Made by a program: the position numbers and the translations under genes
The notes under the pieces: generated by a model
Databases searched by the model: none
What the model was told of the DNA's origin: nothing
The model's input: the letters and a program-made list of their open reading frames with translations, nothing else
Source of the DNA: Aedoeadaptatus urinae
GTDB taxonomy: Bacteria; Bacillota; Clostridia; Tissierellales; Peptoniphilaceae
Reading direction: 5' to 3'
Assembly: GCF_900155585.1 (NCBI RefSeq)
Contig: NZ_LT707416.1
Span: forward strand, 124,001-188,000
Length of the DNA stretch: 64,000 nt
In this document: piece after piece, positions 34,583 to 43,667 of the stretch
Layout of the letters: each line of letters starts with the position of its first letter
Numbering within the stretch: the stretch's first letter is position 1

Positions 34583-35857
34583 TTATTTTTCCGTTTTTCC
34601 TTCAAAGGCCTCGGCGTTTTTGTGGGCGAGGAACCACAAGAAGCCCGTGAGCAGGGCGAATCCGATGTTAATGATCCAGGCCATGTAGTAGCTGCCGGAG
34701 GCATCGAAGATATAGGACACGAGCAAGGGACCGAAGGCCGCCCCCACTTGGGTGGCGGATTGCACGAAGCCGTAGGCCTCGCCGTACATGGCGCGCCCAT
34801 AGATCGATGCGGTGACCAAGGGCGGCAGGACCGAGCCAAGGGCCAGGCCGAAGCCGAAGACCACGGCCACGAGCCAGGGACCCCAGGCAAAAGGCACAAA
34901 GAGCATGGCCACAAAGCTTAAGGCCAAGGTGGTTGCGCCGAAAATAATGGCGTGGTAGATGCCGTACTTGTCGGCGATGCGGCCCAAAAGCAGCTTGCCG
35001 AAGACGCCGAGGAGGAGATAGATAGAGACCACGGTCCCCGCCGTTTGAAAGCCCGCCGCTTCCTGAAGCGCCGGCGGAAATTGCAAGGAGGCGCCGTTGG
35101 CCAAGCCGTTCATCACCGTGCCGAGAAGCAGGAAGATAAAGAAACTGCAAGACATGGAGGCGGCGATGGACAGGCCCACGTTCAAGGATTTGTTGGTGTC
35201 CTTGTGGTGGTCCGCCGGTCCGTCGTCGGATTCCTTATAGCCGTAGGGCTTCATGCCCTTGTCTTCCGGTCTGAGATAGATCAAAAAGAAACCGAAGACG
35301 ACGGCCAGTGCCAAAATGATCAGGGCGTAGACCCGGTAAGACATGCGCCAGCCCACGTGGTCGATGAGGCCGTTGACCACAGGGCTCAACAGCGCGCCGC
35401 CGGCGGAGATGCCGGAGACGGCGATGGATGTGGCCAGGCCCTTTTTTTCCGTAAACCAGTTGTTAATGAGCATCATCATGGGAATTTGCGCCGTGGTAAT
35501 GTAGGCGGCACCGACCACCAGGCCCAGGGCGTAAAACTGGTACTGATTTTGCGCCAGGGAGTAACCGTAGACCGCCGCGGCAAAGGCGATGGCCGCCGCC
35601 GTCCAAATGCGCTTGAAATTATATTTCGTCAGGACCACCGAAATCACGGGGCCGAGAAAAATTCCCACGGCTTGAGTAATGGTGCCCGTAAAGGAAAAGG
35701 CCGTTCGGGAAAAGCCCAGGTCCTCGGTCACGGCGATCTGCCAGGTGTTGGACAGGGAATTCACCACCGGCACATAGACCCCGAGGACCAACATAGCCAC
35801 GATTAAAATCACCCAGGCGTAGTGGAAGCCGCCTTTTTGATTCAATTCACGTTTCAT
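34583..35857 (-). CDS. Major facilitator superfamily transporter (OFA-like)
   Basis: About 424 aa with 12 membrane helices in two halves, joined by a charged loop near residue 215 (KESDDGPADHHKDTNK). It resembles the oxalate/formate-antiporter-like branch of MFS in its opening HYAWVILIVAMLVLG and in NNWFTEKKGLATSIAVSG. The substrate is unknown. Two ATG codons stand side by side at 35860 and 35857; GAGGGGG is only 2 bp from the first, so I prefer the second. Co-transcribed with the M20 peptidase downstream. Confidence 0.87.
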   Translation of the reverse strand: MKRELNQKGGFHYAWVILIVAMLVLGVYVPVVNSLSNTWQIAVTEDLGFSRTAFSFTGTITQAVGIFLGPVISVVLTKYNFKRIWTAAAIAFAAAVYGYSLAQNQYQFYALGLVVGAAYITTAQIPMMMLINNWFTEKKGLATSIAVSGISAGGALLSPVVNGLIDHVGWRMSYRVYALIILALAVVFGFFLIYLRPEDKGMKPYGYKESDDGPADHHKDTNKSLNVGLSIAASMSCSFFIFLLLGTVMNGLANGASLQFPPALQEAAGFQTAGTVVSIYLLLGVFGKLLLGRIADKYGIYHAIIFGATTLALSFVAMLFVPFAWGPWLVAVVFGFGLALGSVLPPLVTASIYGRAMYGEAYGFVQSATQVGAAFGPLLVSYIFDASGSYYMAWIINIGFALLTGFLWFLAHKNAEAFEGKTEK

Positions 35858-36049
35858 CATTACCCCCTCATTTTACATGTTCTTAACTTGTTCTCATGTA
35901 TACCCCGCCTATTTAAAAAAAACCTTTTATTTTTTCTTCCTGTTCTCTTCCCTTCGTTTCCGTGACTCCTTGCCGCATCATTATAAATTCAGTGCTTTGT
36001 ATGATTGTAGGGTAAATACCTTATATTTACACAATTTTCGAATTATGCC

Positions 36050-36084
36050 TTGTAATCAAGCCCTCTGTTTTATATATTAGAGGG
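36050..36084 (+). promoter_or_regulatory. lrgAB promoter with overlapping inverted repeat
   Basis: -35 TTGTAA (36050-36055), 17-bp spacer, -10 TATATT (36073-36078). CCCTCT (36061-36066) and AGAGGG (36079-36084) form a dyad across the spacer and -10, a candidate operator. Confidence 0.65.
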
Positions 36085-36121
36085 GCTATGTTATTTAATA
36101 AACTAAGAAAGGAGCGAATAC

Positions 36122-36493
36122 GTGTTATTCCAATTATTCGTCATGTTTGGGACGGCACTGCTGGGCCAAGTCATTTCCGGTTTGTTGCCCTTCCCCTTCC
36201 CCAGTACCATTATCGCCGCCTTGATTTTATTTCTCTTGCTGGAATTCAAAATCGTTAAATTGGATGAATTAAAAGACGTCATCCGGTTGTCCAACAAGTA
36301 TTTAGCCATCGTCTTTATCCCCGTGGGCGTGGCCGTCATGGAGTATTTTTCGGAATTTTCCATGGACGTGTGGCTCAAGATCGTGGTGATCATCGTGATC
36401 TCCACCGGCGCCACCCTGATCGTCACCGGTAAAGTGAGCGATATAATTATCGCCCTGCAGGAAAAAGTGACAGGAGGTAAAAAAGATGCTTGA
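36122..36493 (+). CDS. lrgA: CidA/LrgA-family holin-like membrane protein
   Basis: 123 aa with four membrane helices. The family pattern ISGLLPFPFPSTIIAALILF is typical near the N-terminus. CidA/LrgA proteins modulate murein-hydrolase activity or carry small carboxylates such as pyruvate across the membrane with their LrgB partner. Start is GTG at 36122 behind AAAGGAGCG. It overlaps lrgB by 8 bp. No LytSR two-component system is adjacent, unlike in staphylococci; control may act at the dyad in its promoter. Confidence 0.87.
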   Translation: MLFQLFVMFGTALLGQVISGLLPFPFPSTIIAALILFLLLEFKIVKLDELKDVIRLSNKYLAIVFIPVGVAVMEYFSEFSMDVWLKIVVIIVISTGATLIVTGKVSDIIIALQEKVTGGKKDA

Positions 36494-37187
36494 TCTCATC
36501 ACGCAAACCCCTTATTTCGGGCTGGCTCTTTCGATTCTCTTCTTTATTTTATTTTCGAAGCTCAGCACCCGCTTAAACGCGCCCATATTAAATCCCCTGT
36601 TGTTTTCCATTATCGCCATCATTCTGGTCCTCACCGTCTTCGACATTCCCCTGGAAAATTACCGGGCCGGCGGCTCCATGATTCAAATGGTGATTTCACC
36701 GGTGGAAACCATCGTCATCGGCGTGAGCCTTTACAAGCAAAAGGACACGCTCATCAAATACCTGGTGCCCGTCCTCCTGTCGGTGACCGTTGGCTGCGTC
36801 TTTGTCGTGCTCTTTGTGGTGTTCTTAGGAAACGCGCTGGCCGTGCCGCAAGAGGTGCTTATGGCCTCGATTCCGAAATCCGTCACCACCGCCATTGCCA
36901 TGGAAATTTCCGGCAAAATGGGCTGGATCGTCTCCATTACCGTCATGTTCGTCATCTTAACCGGCATCGTCGGCGCCGTCATCGCCCCCTACTGCATCAA
37001 GCTGGCGAAAATTAAAAGCCCCGTCTCCAAGGGCTTGGGGATTGGGACCGCCGCCCACGCCGTGGGCACCAGCTACGCCATCACCCTGGGCGAAGTGGAA
37101 GGCGCCATGAGCGGCTTAACCATCGGGCTGCACGCCATTATCGCTTCCGTGGTGATGCCCCTGTTGATTAATTTGCTTGGCTTGTAA
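36486..37187 (+). CDS. lrgB: CidB/LrgB-family membrane protein
   Basis: 233 aa with about six to seven membrane helices, partner of the preceding gene. Family marks include ALAVPQEVLMASIPKSVTTAIA and the later GIGTAAHAVGTSYAI and GLTIGLHAI segments. Translation is coupled: ATG lies inside the end of lrgA, behind CAGGAGG. A hairpin followed by T run lies about 50 bp downstream. Confidence 0.9.
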   Translation: MLDLITQTPYFGLALSILFFILFSKLSTRLNAPILNPLLFSIIAIILVLTVFDIPLENYRAGGSMIQMVISPVETIVIGVSLYKQKDTLIKYLVPVLLSVTVGCVFVVLFVVFLGNALAVPQEVLMASIPKSVTTAIAMEISGKMGWIVSITVMFVILTGIVGAVIAPYCIKLAKIKSPVSKGLGIGTAAHAVGTSYAITLGEVEGAMSGLTIGLHAIIASVVMPLLINLLGL

Positions 37188-37237
37188 TATAAAAAAATCT
37201 CTCAAAGGAGCGGCGCATACATCATGAATCCGGTAAG

Positions 37238-37314
37238 CACGTAAAGTGACCTCCGAAGGTTGGATTTTTTCTCCGACCTTCGTGGGTCACTTTAGCTTCT
37301 GGCTTGTTTTTTTA
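37238..37314 (+). terminator. Long hairpin terminator after lrgB
   Basis: AAAGTGACC (37242-37250) pairs with GGTCACTTT (37285-37293), and inside CCGAAGGT pairs with ACCTTCG. A GTTTTTTTA tract follows about 15 bp later. A very short ATG-led frame of six codons overlaps its foot but is not supported as a gene. Confidence 0.6.
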
Positions 37315-37322
37315 CCAATGTA

Positions 37323-37352
37323 TTGTATGCACGGCGCCATGAAGGATATAAT
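37323..37352 (+). promoter_or_regulatory. Promoter of the hemolysin-III gene
   Basis: -35 TTGTAT (37323-37328), 18-bp spacer, -10 TATAAT (37347-37352), about 100 bp before the ATG. Confidence 0.65.
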
Positions 37353-37455
37353 GAAGGCATCATCGTTTACAATTAACAAATTCCCTGCATTCGATTAGAT
37401 GGCACACCTTCCACCTATTCAGCAAAGCGTGTGAAAATTTCGGGGGAGACGAAAA

Positions 37456-38106
37456 ATGAGAATCATAAAATACAGCAAGTCTGAAGAGGCTTTAAATATT
37501 GCCACCCACATTTTAGGATTTATCCTAAGCCTGATTTTTTTTATACCGGTCGTCGTCGAAGCGTACAGGGGCAAGGATGTCGTTGGATTTTTGGCGTGGC
37601 TCGTTTATTTTATCGCCATCGCCGTCATGTTTTTATCCTCAAGCCTCTATCACGCCATGACCCGGCCCATGGCAAGGACAATCTTTCGGGCCATCGATCA
37701 CGGAGTCATCTATCTGACCATCGCAGGCTCCTATACTCCGATTATCCTAATCGGTCTAAGATCCACTTTTGCCATGGTTATATTCGTACTCATCTGGATT
37801 TTGGCAATTATCGGCATCACAATGAACATCATCGCCTTTACCACAAGTAAAGAAGACAAGATAGGCAAGGCTTCCATGGCGATCTACATGGCCATGGGAT
37901 GGATCTCCGTTCTCCTTATCTATCAGATTTATAAGTCAATCGGCCTGAGCTATATTTTATTTTTGGTCCTCGGCGGCCTTTTTTATACGCTGGGCGCCGT
38001 TTTTTATTCAATAAAAAAGATTCCCTACAACCATGCGCTCTGGCATATTTTTATCCTCGTGGCAGCCTTCGTCATGTTTTACGGGAATTATAAATTTTTA
38101 GGATGA
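37456..38106 (+). CDS. Hemolysin III / PAQR-family membrane protein
   Basis: 216 aa with seven membrane helices. Conserved zinc-site-type residues of the family are present: SSLYHAMT, DHGVIYLTIAGSYTP and the C-terminal HALWHIFI. Relatives were first described as hemolysins but belong to the adiponectin-receptor-like putative hydrolase superfamily; the bacterial role is unclear. ATG behind GGGGGAGA. Separate promoter and terminator, so a single-gene unit at the left edge of the defence block. Confidence 0.9.
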   Translation: MRIIKYSKSEEALNIATHILGFILSLIFFIPVVVEAYRGKDVVGFLAWLVYFIAIAVMFLSSSLYHAMTRPMARTIFRAIDHGVIYLTIAGSYTPIILIGLRSTFAMVIFVLIWILAIIGITMNIIAFTTSKEDKIGKASMAIYMAMGWISVLLIYQIYKSIGLSYILFLVLGGLFYTLGAVFYSIKKIPYNHALWHIFILVAAFVMFYGNYKFLG

Positions 38107-38429
38107 TTGCAAAAAAAGAAAGATGCATAAAAATAAAATCGAGCAAGGGACGCTTAGAGTGACCCCATAAAGTTTGACTTAATCGAGTAAGCATTTCGCT
38201 TGCTCGATTTTTTGTGTTCTCTTATCAGCTTTTTCCCCTATTTTAATCGAATCTCCGTTGTCATCCCGTCGAAAGGGCTGTCCTACATGGCCCGCCGTCG
38301 CCATTTTGGAAGCCGGCGGACTGAAAATGCAAATACGCAGTTTAAAATAGGGAGATTTACTACAAATACGCATTATAAAAGGATAGGCACGGGCCTATCC
38401 TTTGGTTTATCGCTTAATAAATATGGGGC
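38107..38429. other. Intergenic region between convergent genes
   Basis: No supported gene. It holds a terminator for the plus gene (38181-38213) and a hairpin, GGATAGGC (38381-38388) against GCCTATCC (38393-38400), that can terminate the minus-strand MmeI-like gene. This is the left boundary of the AT-rich block. Confidence 0.6.
38181..38213 (+). terminator. Terminator after hemolysin-III gene
   Basis: AATCGAG with AAGC (38181-38192) pairs with GCTT and CTCGATT (38198-38209), followed by TTTTTT. Confidence 0.8.
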
Positions 38430-41198
38430 TTACTTCTGCATTTGATGAGTTAGTTCCTGATATAACTTCATCAATTCCCCAACACATTCTGATTCTGACA
38501 TGTTTTTCCAGTCAAAACCATAAGCCTCCATGACAGCTTTATCATTTTCTTGATGAGCTGTTCTTAAATTTGATGGCATTAATGATTCATCATAAAGTTC
38601 TGAAAGACTCGCGCCGGGATTTAAACTTCTAGCATCTAATATAAGTTTTGCCGTTTCTCTTATTTTTTGTTTTTGTTCTTTACTAGCATTAGGCCAAACA
38701 AAGGTATTGTATACTACGCGATTTGAATATCTATAATCACTCTTTAATCTCCCCGCTATAGTACGCATCCAGGCGTTATGAACATTTGATGATAGAATTC
38801 CAAAATAATATAAATCAGTTATTTCTATCATAAAGTGTGGATCAGCTGTCCAAACTTTCTTAGGTATAAATCCAATTGGAATGTATTTTCTTTTTCCTGA
38901 TGACATTTGAGGTATAAAAATATAATCATTTTTAGGTGTGCTGAGTTTTACAAATTGTCTCGGAAAATCTTTTAATTTATGATTTTTTTCATATCGCTCT
39001 TCTTTAACTTCCCTAATTATCGACTTAGCCATGGGCATTTTATTCAATTCGTCTGGAGGACACTCTTCTAGATAAAGGCAAAATCTTTTCTTATCATTCA
39101 AATACTCCTCAGCACCTAGATACTCATGAAAGTACTTTTCTGCCGTGGGTTCCTTGATTACTAAATCTAATTTTTCTTTTTCCGTAAAGACATATTGTTT
39201 TGCACCTACTCGTGTGCCTGTTTGTGCTTCAACTACATCGCATATTGGCTTAGCTCTTCCCTCTATGACTACGCTTGGTGCCTCTAACAAATAAGGACTA
39301 ATATTATTCACCATTTTCACTTGTGTGTCAGATAAAAATAACTTCTTCTTTTTGTTGTTTTTTTTACTAAAACCTACAATTACACAATGCACTGCCGCTT
39401 TATTCTTCGCTTCGTTAGCCCATACAAATGTTTGATAAGCAAAATTTATTACCAAGTTATGCTTTACAAAAATATTGTTCCAAAATGGTGAAACTTGCTC
39501 GCCTTGGCTAATACTATTTGTTGAGACAAATGCACATTCTATTTTATTATTTTCTATAAATTCAGCTGATTTTTTATACCATCCCGTAACGTAATCCAGT
39601 TTTCCAATTGCTTTTGCTTTTCCAAAAACGTTTTTTAAATCCTCAGACTGAGATTTATTCATATATCTTGCTCCTACAAAAGGAGGATTTCCCATGATGT
39701 AGTTTAATTCGTCTTTGGAAACTAACTCTTCCCAGTCCATAGTCAAGGCATTTCCTTCAGCTATGTTTGGATAGCTCTTAAGTGGTAGGAAGCTAAGATT
39801 CATATTAACTATATCTTCTGTTTCCTTCATCATTTGCGACTCTGCTATCCAAAGTGCAGTCCTGGCTACTGATACAGCGAAGTCATTAATTTCTATCCCA
39901 TGGAATTGACTAATAGAAATCTTTATTGGAGTATAATCTTGTCCCATCACAATCTGACCTTTAAAAAATTCATTAAGAATTTCATTTTCGAGTCTACGAA
40001 GTGAAATATATGTCTCTGTTAAAAAATTTCCGCTTCCTGCTGCCGGATCTAAAAATTTAAGGGATGCTATTTTATTTTGTAGATCTTCCAGTTTTTTCTT
40101 TTTCGTACTAATTGCCTTATAGGAAATAGCCTCATTGAATTCTTCTCTAAATTTATCCATGAATAGCGGATCTATAAGTTTGTGAATATTCTCAATAGAT
40201 GTATAGTGCATACCTCCGGATCGTCTCGTTTCCGGGTTTAATGTTGATTCAAAAACTCCGCCAAAAATCGTTGGGCTTATTTTTGACCAATCAAAATCAG
40301 CAGATGCCTTATTAAGAATTATATCTATTATTTCTTCATTTATTCTTGGAATAACTATATCTTCTTTTTCAAATAATCCTCCATTAACGTATGGAAATTC
40401 TGAAAGTTCATCGGACTGATAAGGATCACGCTCGTTCTCCTTTTGGTCTAAAACTCTAAATAATTTAATAAGCGCATCTCTAAAACTAGAAGGATTATCC
40501 TTAAATGATTTCAAATAATCATGAAACATATTAAGACGACCAAATAATCCGGCATCCTCGGCATAAAAACAGAATACCAATCTTACGCATAAAATATTTA
40601 GATCTTTTAGGGTATCTTCATCTTGTGGATTTTGATATTGTTCTAATAAGGCATCATAGAGGACACCAACTAAATCCCCGGCTTTAATAGAGACTTCAGT
40701 TGCTTTCTTTATGTAATCATCTTCCACATCAACCAGAAAATTTAACCTATAGTAATCTTCTTCTAGGTCCTTAAGATAAACTATCTCCGGTTCCGATTGA
40801 GGTTTATTCATGTCATAAATATGAAATTCCTGAAAATTAGATAATACTATCCACCTTGGTCTATCATCATATGGCATCTCAATAGAATATCTCTTCGCTT
40901 GTTGAAATGGCGATAAAAGCGAACCATCTGATTGCCTTATACCTTTTCTTAGGTCTTTGTTTATTGATTTTTGCTCAATTAATACATGTGTTGACGGAAT
41001 ATGTCCATCTATAAAACTTGTATGATCTAACACAACCTTGTCTTCAAAACGAATATATTCAGCCGGACGCTCTACACCATATACTTCATTTAAAAGTGAC
41101 AACCAGAACCTGGCAGAATCGCCTTTCTCGTATCCGATCCCTTCCCATCTAATGGCAAATTCTTTTGCGGCCTGTCTTTGTTCTCTTTGTGTTAACAT
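38430..41198 (-). CDS. MmeI-like type IIL restriction-methylation enzyme
   Basis: 922 aa single polypeptide, close to the 919 aa of MmeI. An N-terminal nuclease domain has a PD-(D/E)XK-like site: D64 then E75-Q-K77 in LIEQKS. A helical linker follows. The gamma-type N6-adenine methyltransferase has motif I FLDPAAGSGNF (about residues 381-391) and motif IV NPPFVGA (about 503). A target-recognition region and helical tail complete it. Such enzymes methylate one strand of their site for protection and cut about 20 bp away. No separate methylase is needed and none is present. The recognition site cannot be read from sequence alone. AT-rich, unlike the flanks. The order of domains is intact, so it is probably active. 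Confidence 0.88.
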   Translation of the reverse strand: MLTQREQRQAAKEFAIRWEGIGYEKGDSARFWLSLLNEVYGVERPAEYIRFEDKVVLDHTSFIDGHIPSTHVLIEQKSINKDLRKGIRQSDGSLLSPFQQAKRYSIEMPYDDRPRWIVLSNFQEFHIYDMNKPQSEPEIVYLKDLEEDYYRLNFLVDVEDDYIKKATEVSIKAGDLVGVLYDALLEQYQNPQDEDTLKDLNILCVRLVFCFYAEDAGLFGRLNMFHDYLKSFKDNPSSFRDALIKLFRVLDQKENERDPYQSDELSEFPYVNGGLFEKEDIVIPRINEEIIDIILNKASADFDWSKISPTIFGGVFESTLNPETRRSGGMHYTSIENIHKLIDPLFMDKFREEFNEAISYKAISTKKKKLEDLQNKIASLKFLDPAAGSGNFLTETYISLRRLENEILNEFFKGQIVMGQDYTPIKISISQFHGIEINDFAVSVARTALWIAESQMMKETEDIVNMNLSFLPLKSYPNIAEGNALTMDWEELVSKDELNYIMGNPPFVGARYMNKSQSEDLKNVFGKAKAIGKLDYVTGWYKKSAEFIENNKIECAFVSTNSISQGEQVSPFWNNIFVKHNLVINFAYQTFVWANEAKNKAAVHCVIVGFSKKNNKKKKLFLSDTQVKMVNNISPYLLEAPSVVIEGRAKPICDVVEAQTGTRVGAKQYVFTEKEKLDLVIKEPTAEKYFHEYLGAEEYLNDKKRFCLYLEECPPDELNKMPMAKSIIREVKEERYEKNHKLKDFPRQFVKLSTPKNDYIFIPQMSSGKRKYIPIGFIPKKVWTADPHFMIEITDLYYFGILSSNVHNAWMRTIAGRLKSDYRYSNRVVYNTFVWPNASKEQKQKIRETAKLILDARSLNPGASLSELYDESLMPSNLRTAHQENDKAVMEAYGFDWKNMSESECVGELMKLYQELTHQMQK

Positions 41199-41755
41199 TT
41201 TAAACCTCGCTTATATCGCTTTATGTAGTGTTTAAATTAAATTTTAGGCGTTATATTTAAATAACGGTGACGTTGATGAAGAGTTCACTATGTACATATT
41301 TATTATAGCATGTTCTCAAAAATTCATTATCTATGTATATCAGAAATCGCCTTGTTCGTAACAATATATAAACCTCACTCTATCTTAGTTTATAGAAACG
41401 GAGTTTTAAGAATTGTGTTTTTAATTTTATATGTACATCACGAATAAAAAGTTAATTTTTGAGGAAAAATGGATGAAATAGACGAAGTGCAAAAAAGCCC
41501 ACAGCGAGGCGTACACAGGTACGCCGCAGCGCGGGCTTTTTGAAACGAGTCTAGTTCGCCATTTTCACCAAAAATTTACTCCCATTCTTCTTTTCCAAAC
41601 GTACAATATATCCCAAACCATTCAAAATACTAGGTCCTATTTTTTAGAGTATCACTAAATCCACCTAATTATAGGACATTTTCAAATTTTTATTCCCGTC
41701 CCAGTCCCAGTACTGGAGAAATTATATTCATATATTTTAAATAAAGTATAATACG
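41199..41755. other. Gene-free region between MmeI-like and OLD genes
   Basis: 557 bp, very AT-rich. It contains the terminator at 41491-41541. Just upstream of it (minus strand, about 41550-41655) is a short open stretch reading ILNGLGYIVRLEKKNG and ending in TAG near 41551, perhaps the remnant tail of an HTH-type gene. The promoter of the MmeI-like gene should lie at about 41210-41340, but I see no clear pair of boxes. Confidence 0.5.
41491..41541 (-). terminator. Strong hairpin terminator downstream of the OLD gene
   Basis: AAAAAAGCCC (41491-41500) pairs with GGGCTTTTT (41533-41541), and inside GGCGTAC pairs with GTACGCC. On minus the A run becomes TTTTTT. It is symmetric enough to act both ways. 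Confidence 0.8.
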
Positions 41756-43576
41756 TTAATCTACCATGCTTAAAAAATCTTGTATCATTTCTGTTAATTC
41801 ATATCTTTCAGTTCCATCAGCATCAATGTACTTCTCTGCATCTCTAATTTGCACTGCAGTCATTTTAGGCCATAATTTTTCTAAAACATCATTAGGAGAC
41901 ATTCTTATGGCAGAACCAATTTTCTTTTTAGCGTCTTCTGTTTCTGAGAATTGTGAGTCAAATACTTTTTCGTCTATACAATCAATACTAATATAATTTT
42001 CTGGTTCTCTTTTTCTAGTAACATATGCTTTTATTCCTTTATCTAATAAAATTTTTACCTGTTTAAGATTTCTTTCCTCATCAGCAGTTCCTTTATCAGA
42101 ATCCAACAAAATTCCCCAAGGTATTGAAAATTGTTCTGCTATTTTTTGCGTTATCCAATGTTTAAGATTCCCACAACCACCTATTGGTACGATTGCTATA
42201 TTTTTTTCATCAAATGTATTACTTATATAAGTACCTTCTTTTAATTTATGTGCTGTATGTTTGAGAAAAATAACATCAGATTTTCCTTCAACTAGAATAA
42301 TTGCTTTAGCATTGCTACTAAAAGGTTCTGGTAAAACTCCTAGCATTTCTGCTATTTGCTTATATACGTCATCCGAACCGTCCCTTACTAGTGTAACCTT
42401 ATTAGTTTTATCTACTAATCTTAAACTATTTAACGGTAATAGACCACAAATTGCAGGTGTATGTGTTGTAACTATCACTTGAGCATTATCTTTTTTTGAT
42501 ATTTCCAAAAAAGCCTCTACCAGTAATTTTTGATGTAATGGATGTTGGGATGTTTCTGGTTCTTCGAAAGCATAAATTATTGAACTGTTTTGATCATCTT
42601 CAGATAATTGTCGTTCTGCTTCCGCTCTAAAAAAATTTAATAAAACTAATCTTCTGACTCCACTCCCTCTTTTATTCATAGGTATATTATCGTCTGAATT
42701 TATTGTGAGTTTAAATAAAGAATCAAAATTAGGTTCAGTTTTAAATTCAGGTGTAAGAGATGTAGCTAATTCACTGTTCATATCTTTAAGTTTATTTAAA
42801 GTTCTATTTGCAGTATCTAATGCTTTTTTTCTAACTTCTTCTTTGATTACATTAAGTTCTTTTTCTACTTCTTGCAAAGCCTTTTGTACAGCAACTTTCA
42901 TCGGATCTGTTATTTCTTTATCTGTGTCAGAGCTAGAACGATCTGATTGGAAAAGAGCATAATAGGGTAAATACGTTTCTAATTTACTATATATTTTTTT
43001 TGAATCTTCTTTATCAACAGGAACATCTGTAGTAACTAAATTTAATTTCTCATTTTCCTTCCAGATAGCTTGCCTCAAACTAACACCACTTCTTGCATCA
43101 TATTTTGATTCATCAATATTGAGATCTTTTGCTCGCTGTTTTAAATCTTTAATCTTTAATGTTAATAAATCATTAAAGTTTTCATCGGAAGGATGATTAC
43201 AAACTATAAATGTAGAAGGTTTTGGTTTTGCAGTACTAGCTTTAAATACTTTTTTTATTTCCAACAAACCATCAGTGTTTAGTAAAAATTCTTTTTTTAA
43301 TGTTGTTTCAGAAGAAGCATCTATAGAAATCGACTCTAAAATTGGAGAAAAAACACAAGTTATCTCTATTAAATCATCGCCTTGACTATGGTTTATAGAT
43401 AAGTCTTCTTTTTCACATACAACGATCTTATTATTAAAAAATATCTCCAAAGCTTCTAATATAGTAGATTTACCAGAATCATTTTTACCAACTATAGTTG
43501 TAAGGTCATCTATTTTTATCGATACCTCATCTTTATATCCTCTAAAGTTTCTAATTTTTACACTATTAAGATTCAT
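41756..43576 (-). CDS. OLD-family ATP-dependent nuclease (ABC-type ATPase plus Toprim)
   Basis: 606 aa, the size of class OLD/GajA proteins. The N-terminal ABC-like ATPase has Walker A GKNDSGKST (about residues 30-38), an FRGY motif just before it, a signature-like GSGVRRLVLLNFF, and Walker B IIYAFEEPETSQHP (about 327-340), with a coiled-coil insertion between. The C-terminal Toprim nuclease has ILVEGKSD (about 428-435) with its catalytic Glu and GILLDSDKG (about 487-495) with the DxD pair. Such proteins nick or cut phage or recombination DNA. The Gabija helicase GajB is absent, so this is not a standard Gabija pair. It follows the SIR2 remnant and a reverse transcriptase in the same direction. 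Confidence 0.88.
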   Translation of the reverse strand: MNLNSVKIRNFRGYKDEVSIKIDDLTTIVGKNDSGKSTILEALEIFFNNKIVVCEKEDLSINHSQGDDLIEITCVFSPILESISIDASSETTLKKEFLLNTDGLLEIKKVFKASTAKPKPSTFIVCNHPSDENFNDLLTLKIKDLKQRAKDLNIDESKYDARSGVSLRQAIWKENEKLNLVTTDVPVDKEDSKKIYSKLETYLPYYALFQSDRSSSDTDKEITDPMKVAVQKALQEVEKELNVIKEEVRKKALDTANRTLNKLKDMNSELATSLTPEFKTEPNFDSLFKLTINSDDNIPMNKRGSGVRRLVLLNFFRAEAERQLSEDDQNSSIIYAFEEPETSQHPLHQKLLVEAFLEISKKDNAQVIVTTHTPAICGLLPLNSLRLVDKTNKVTLVRDGSDDVYKQIAEMLGVLPEPFSSNAKAIILVEGKSDVIFLKHTAHKLKEGTYISNTFDEKNIAIVPIGGCGNLKHWITQKIAEQFSIPWGILLDSDKGTADEERNLKQVKILLDKGIKAYVTRKREPENYISIDCIDEKVFDSQFSETEDAKKKIGSAIRMSPNDVLEKLWPKMTAVQIRDAEKYIDADGTERYELTEMIQDFLSMVD

Positions 43577-43667
43577 TGACCTTTCCTTTCTATCATCAAC
43601 ATTTTATATTTTTTAAATTATCATCATTTTTTACTCATAATTAAATCTATTCATCAATAAAGATAAA

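Noticed and set aside
37215-37242. Six-codon ATG-led frame (MNPVST) with AAAGGAG upstream of the hairpin after lrgB
   Set aside because: It could be taken for a leader peptide, but the hairpin is a terminator of lrgAB and the next gene has its own promoter downstream of it.
41756-43576. Gabija system
   Set aside because: The OLD-like GajA partner is present but no UvrD-type GajB helicase lies on either side.
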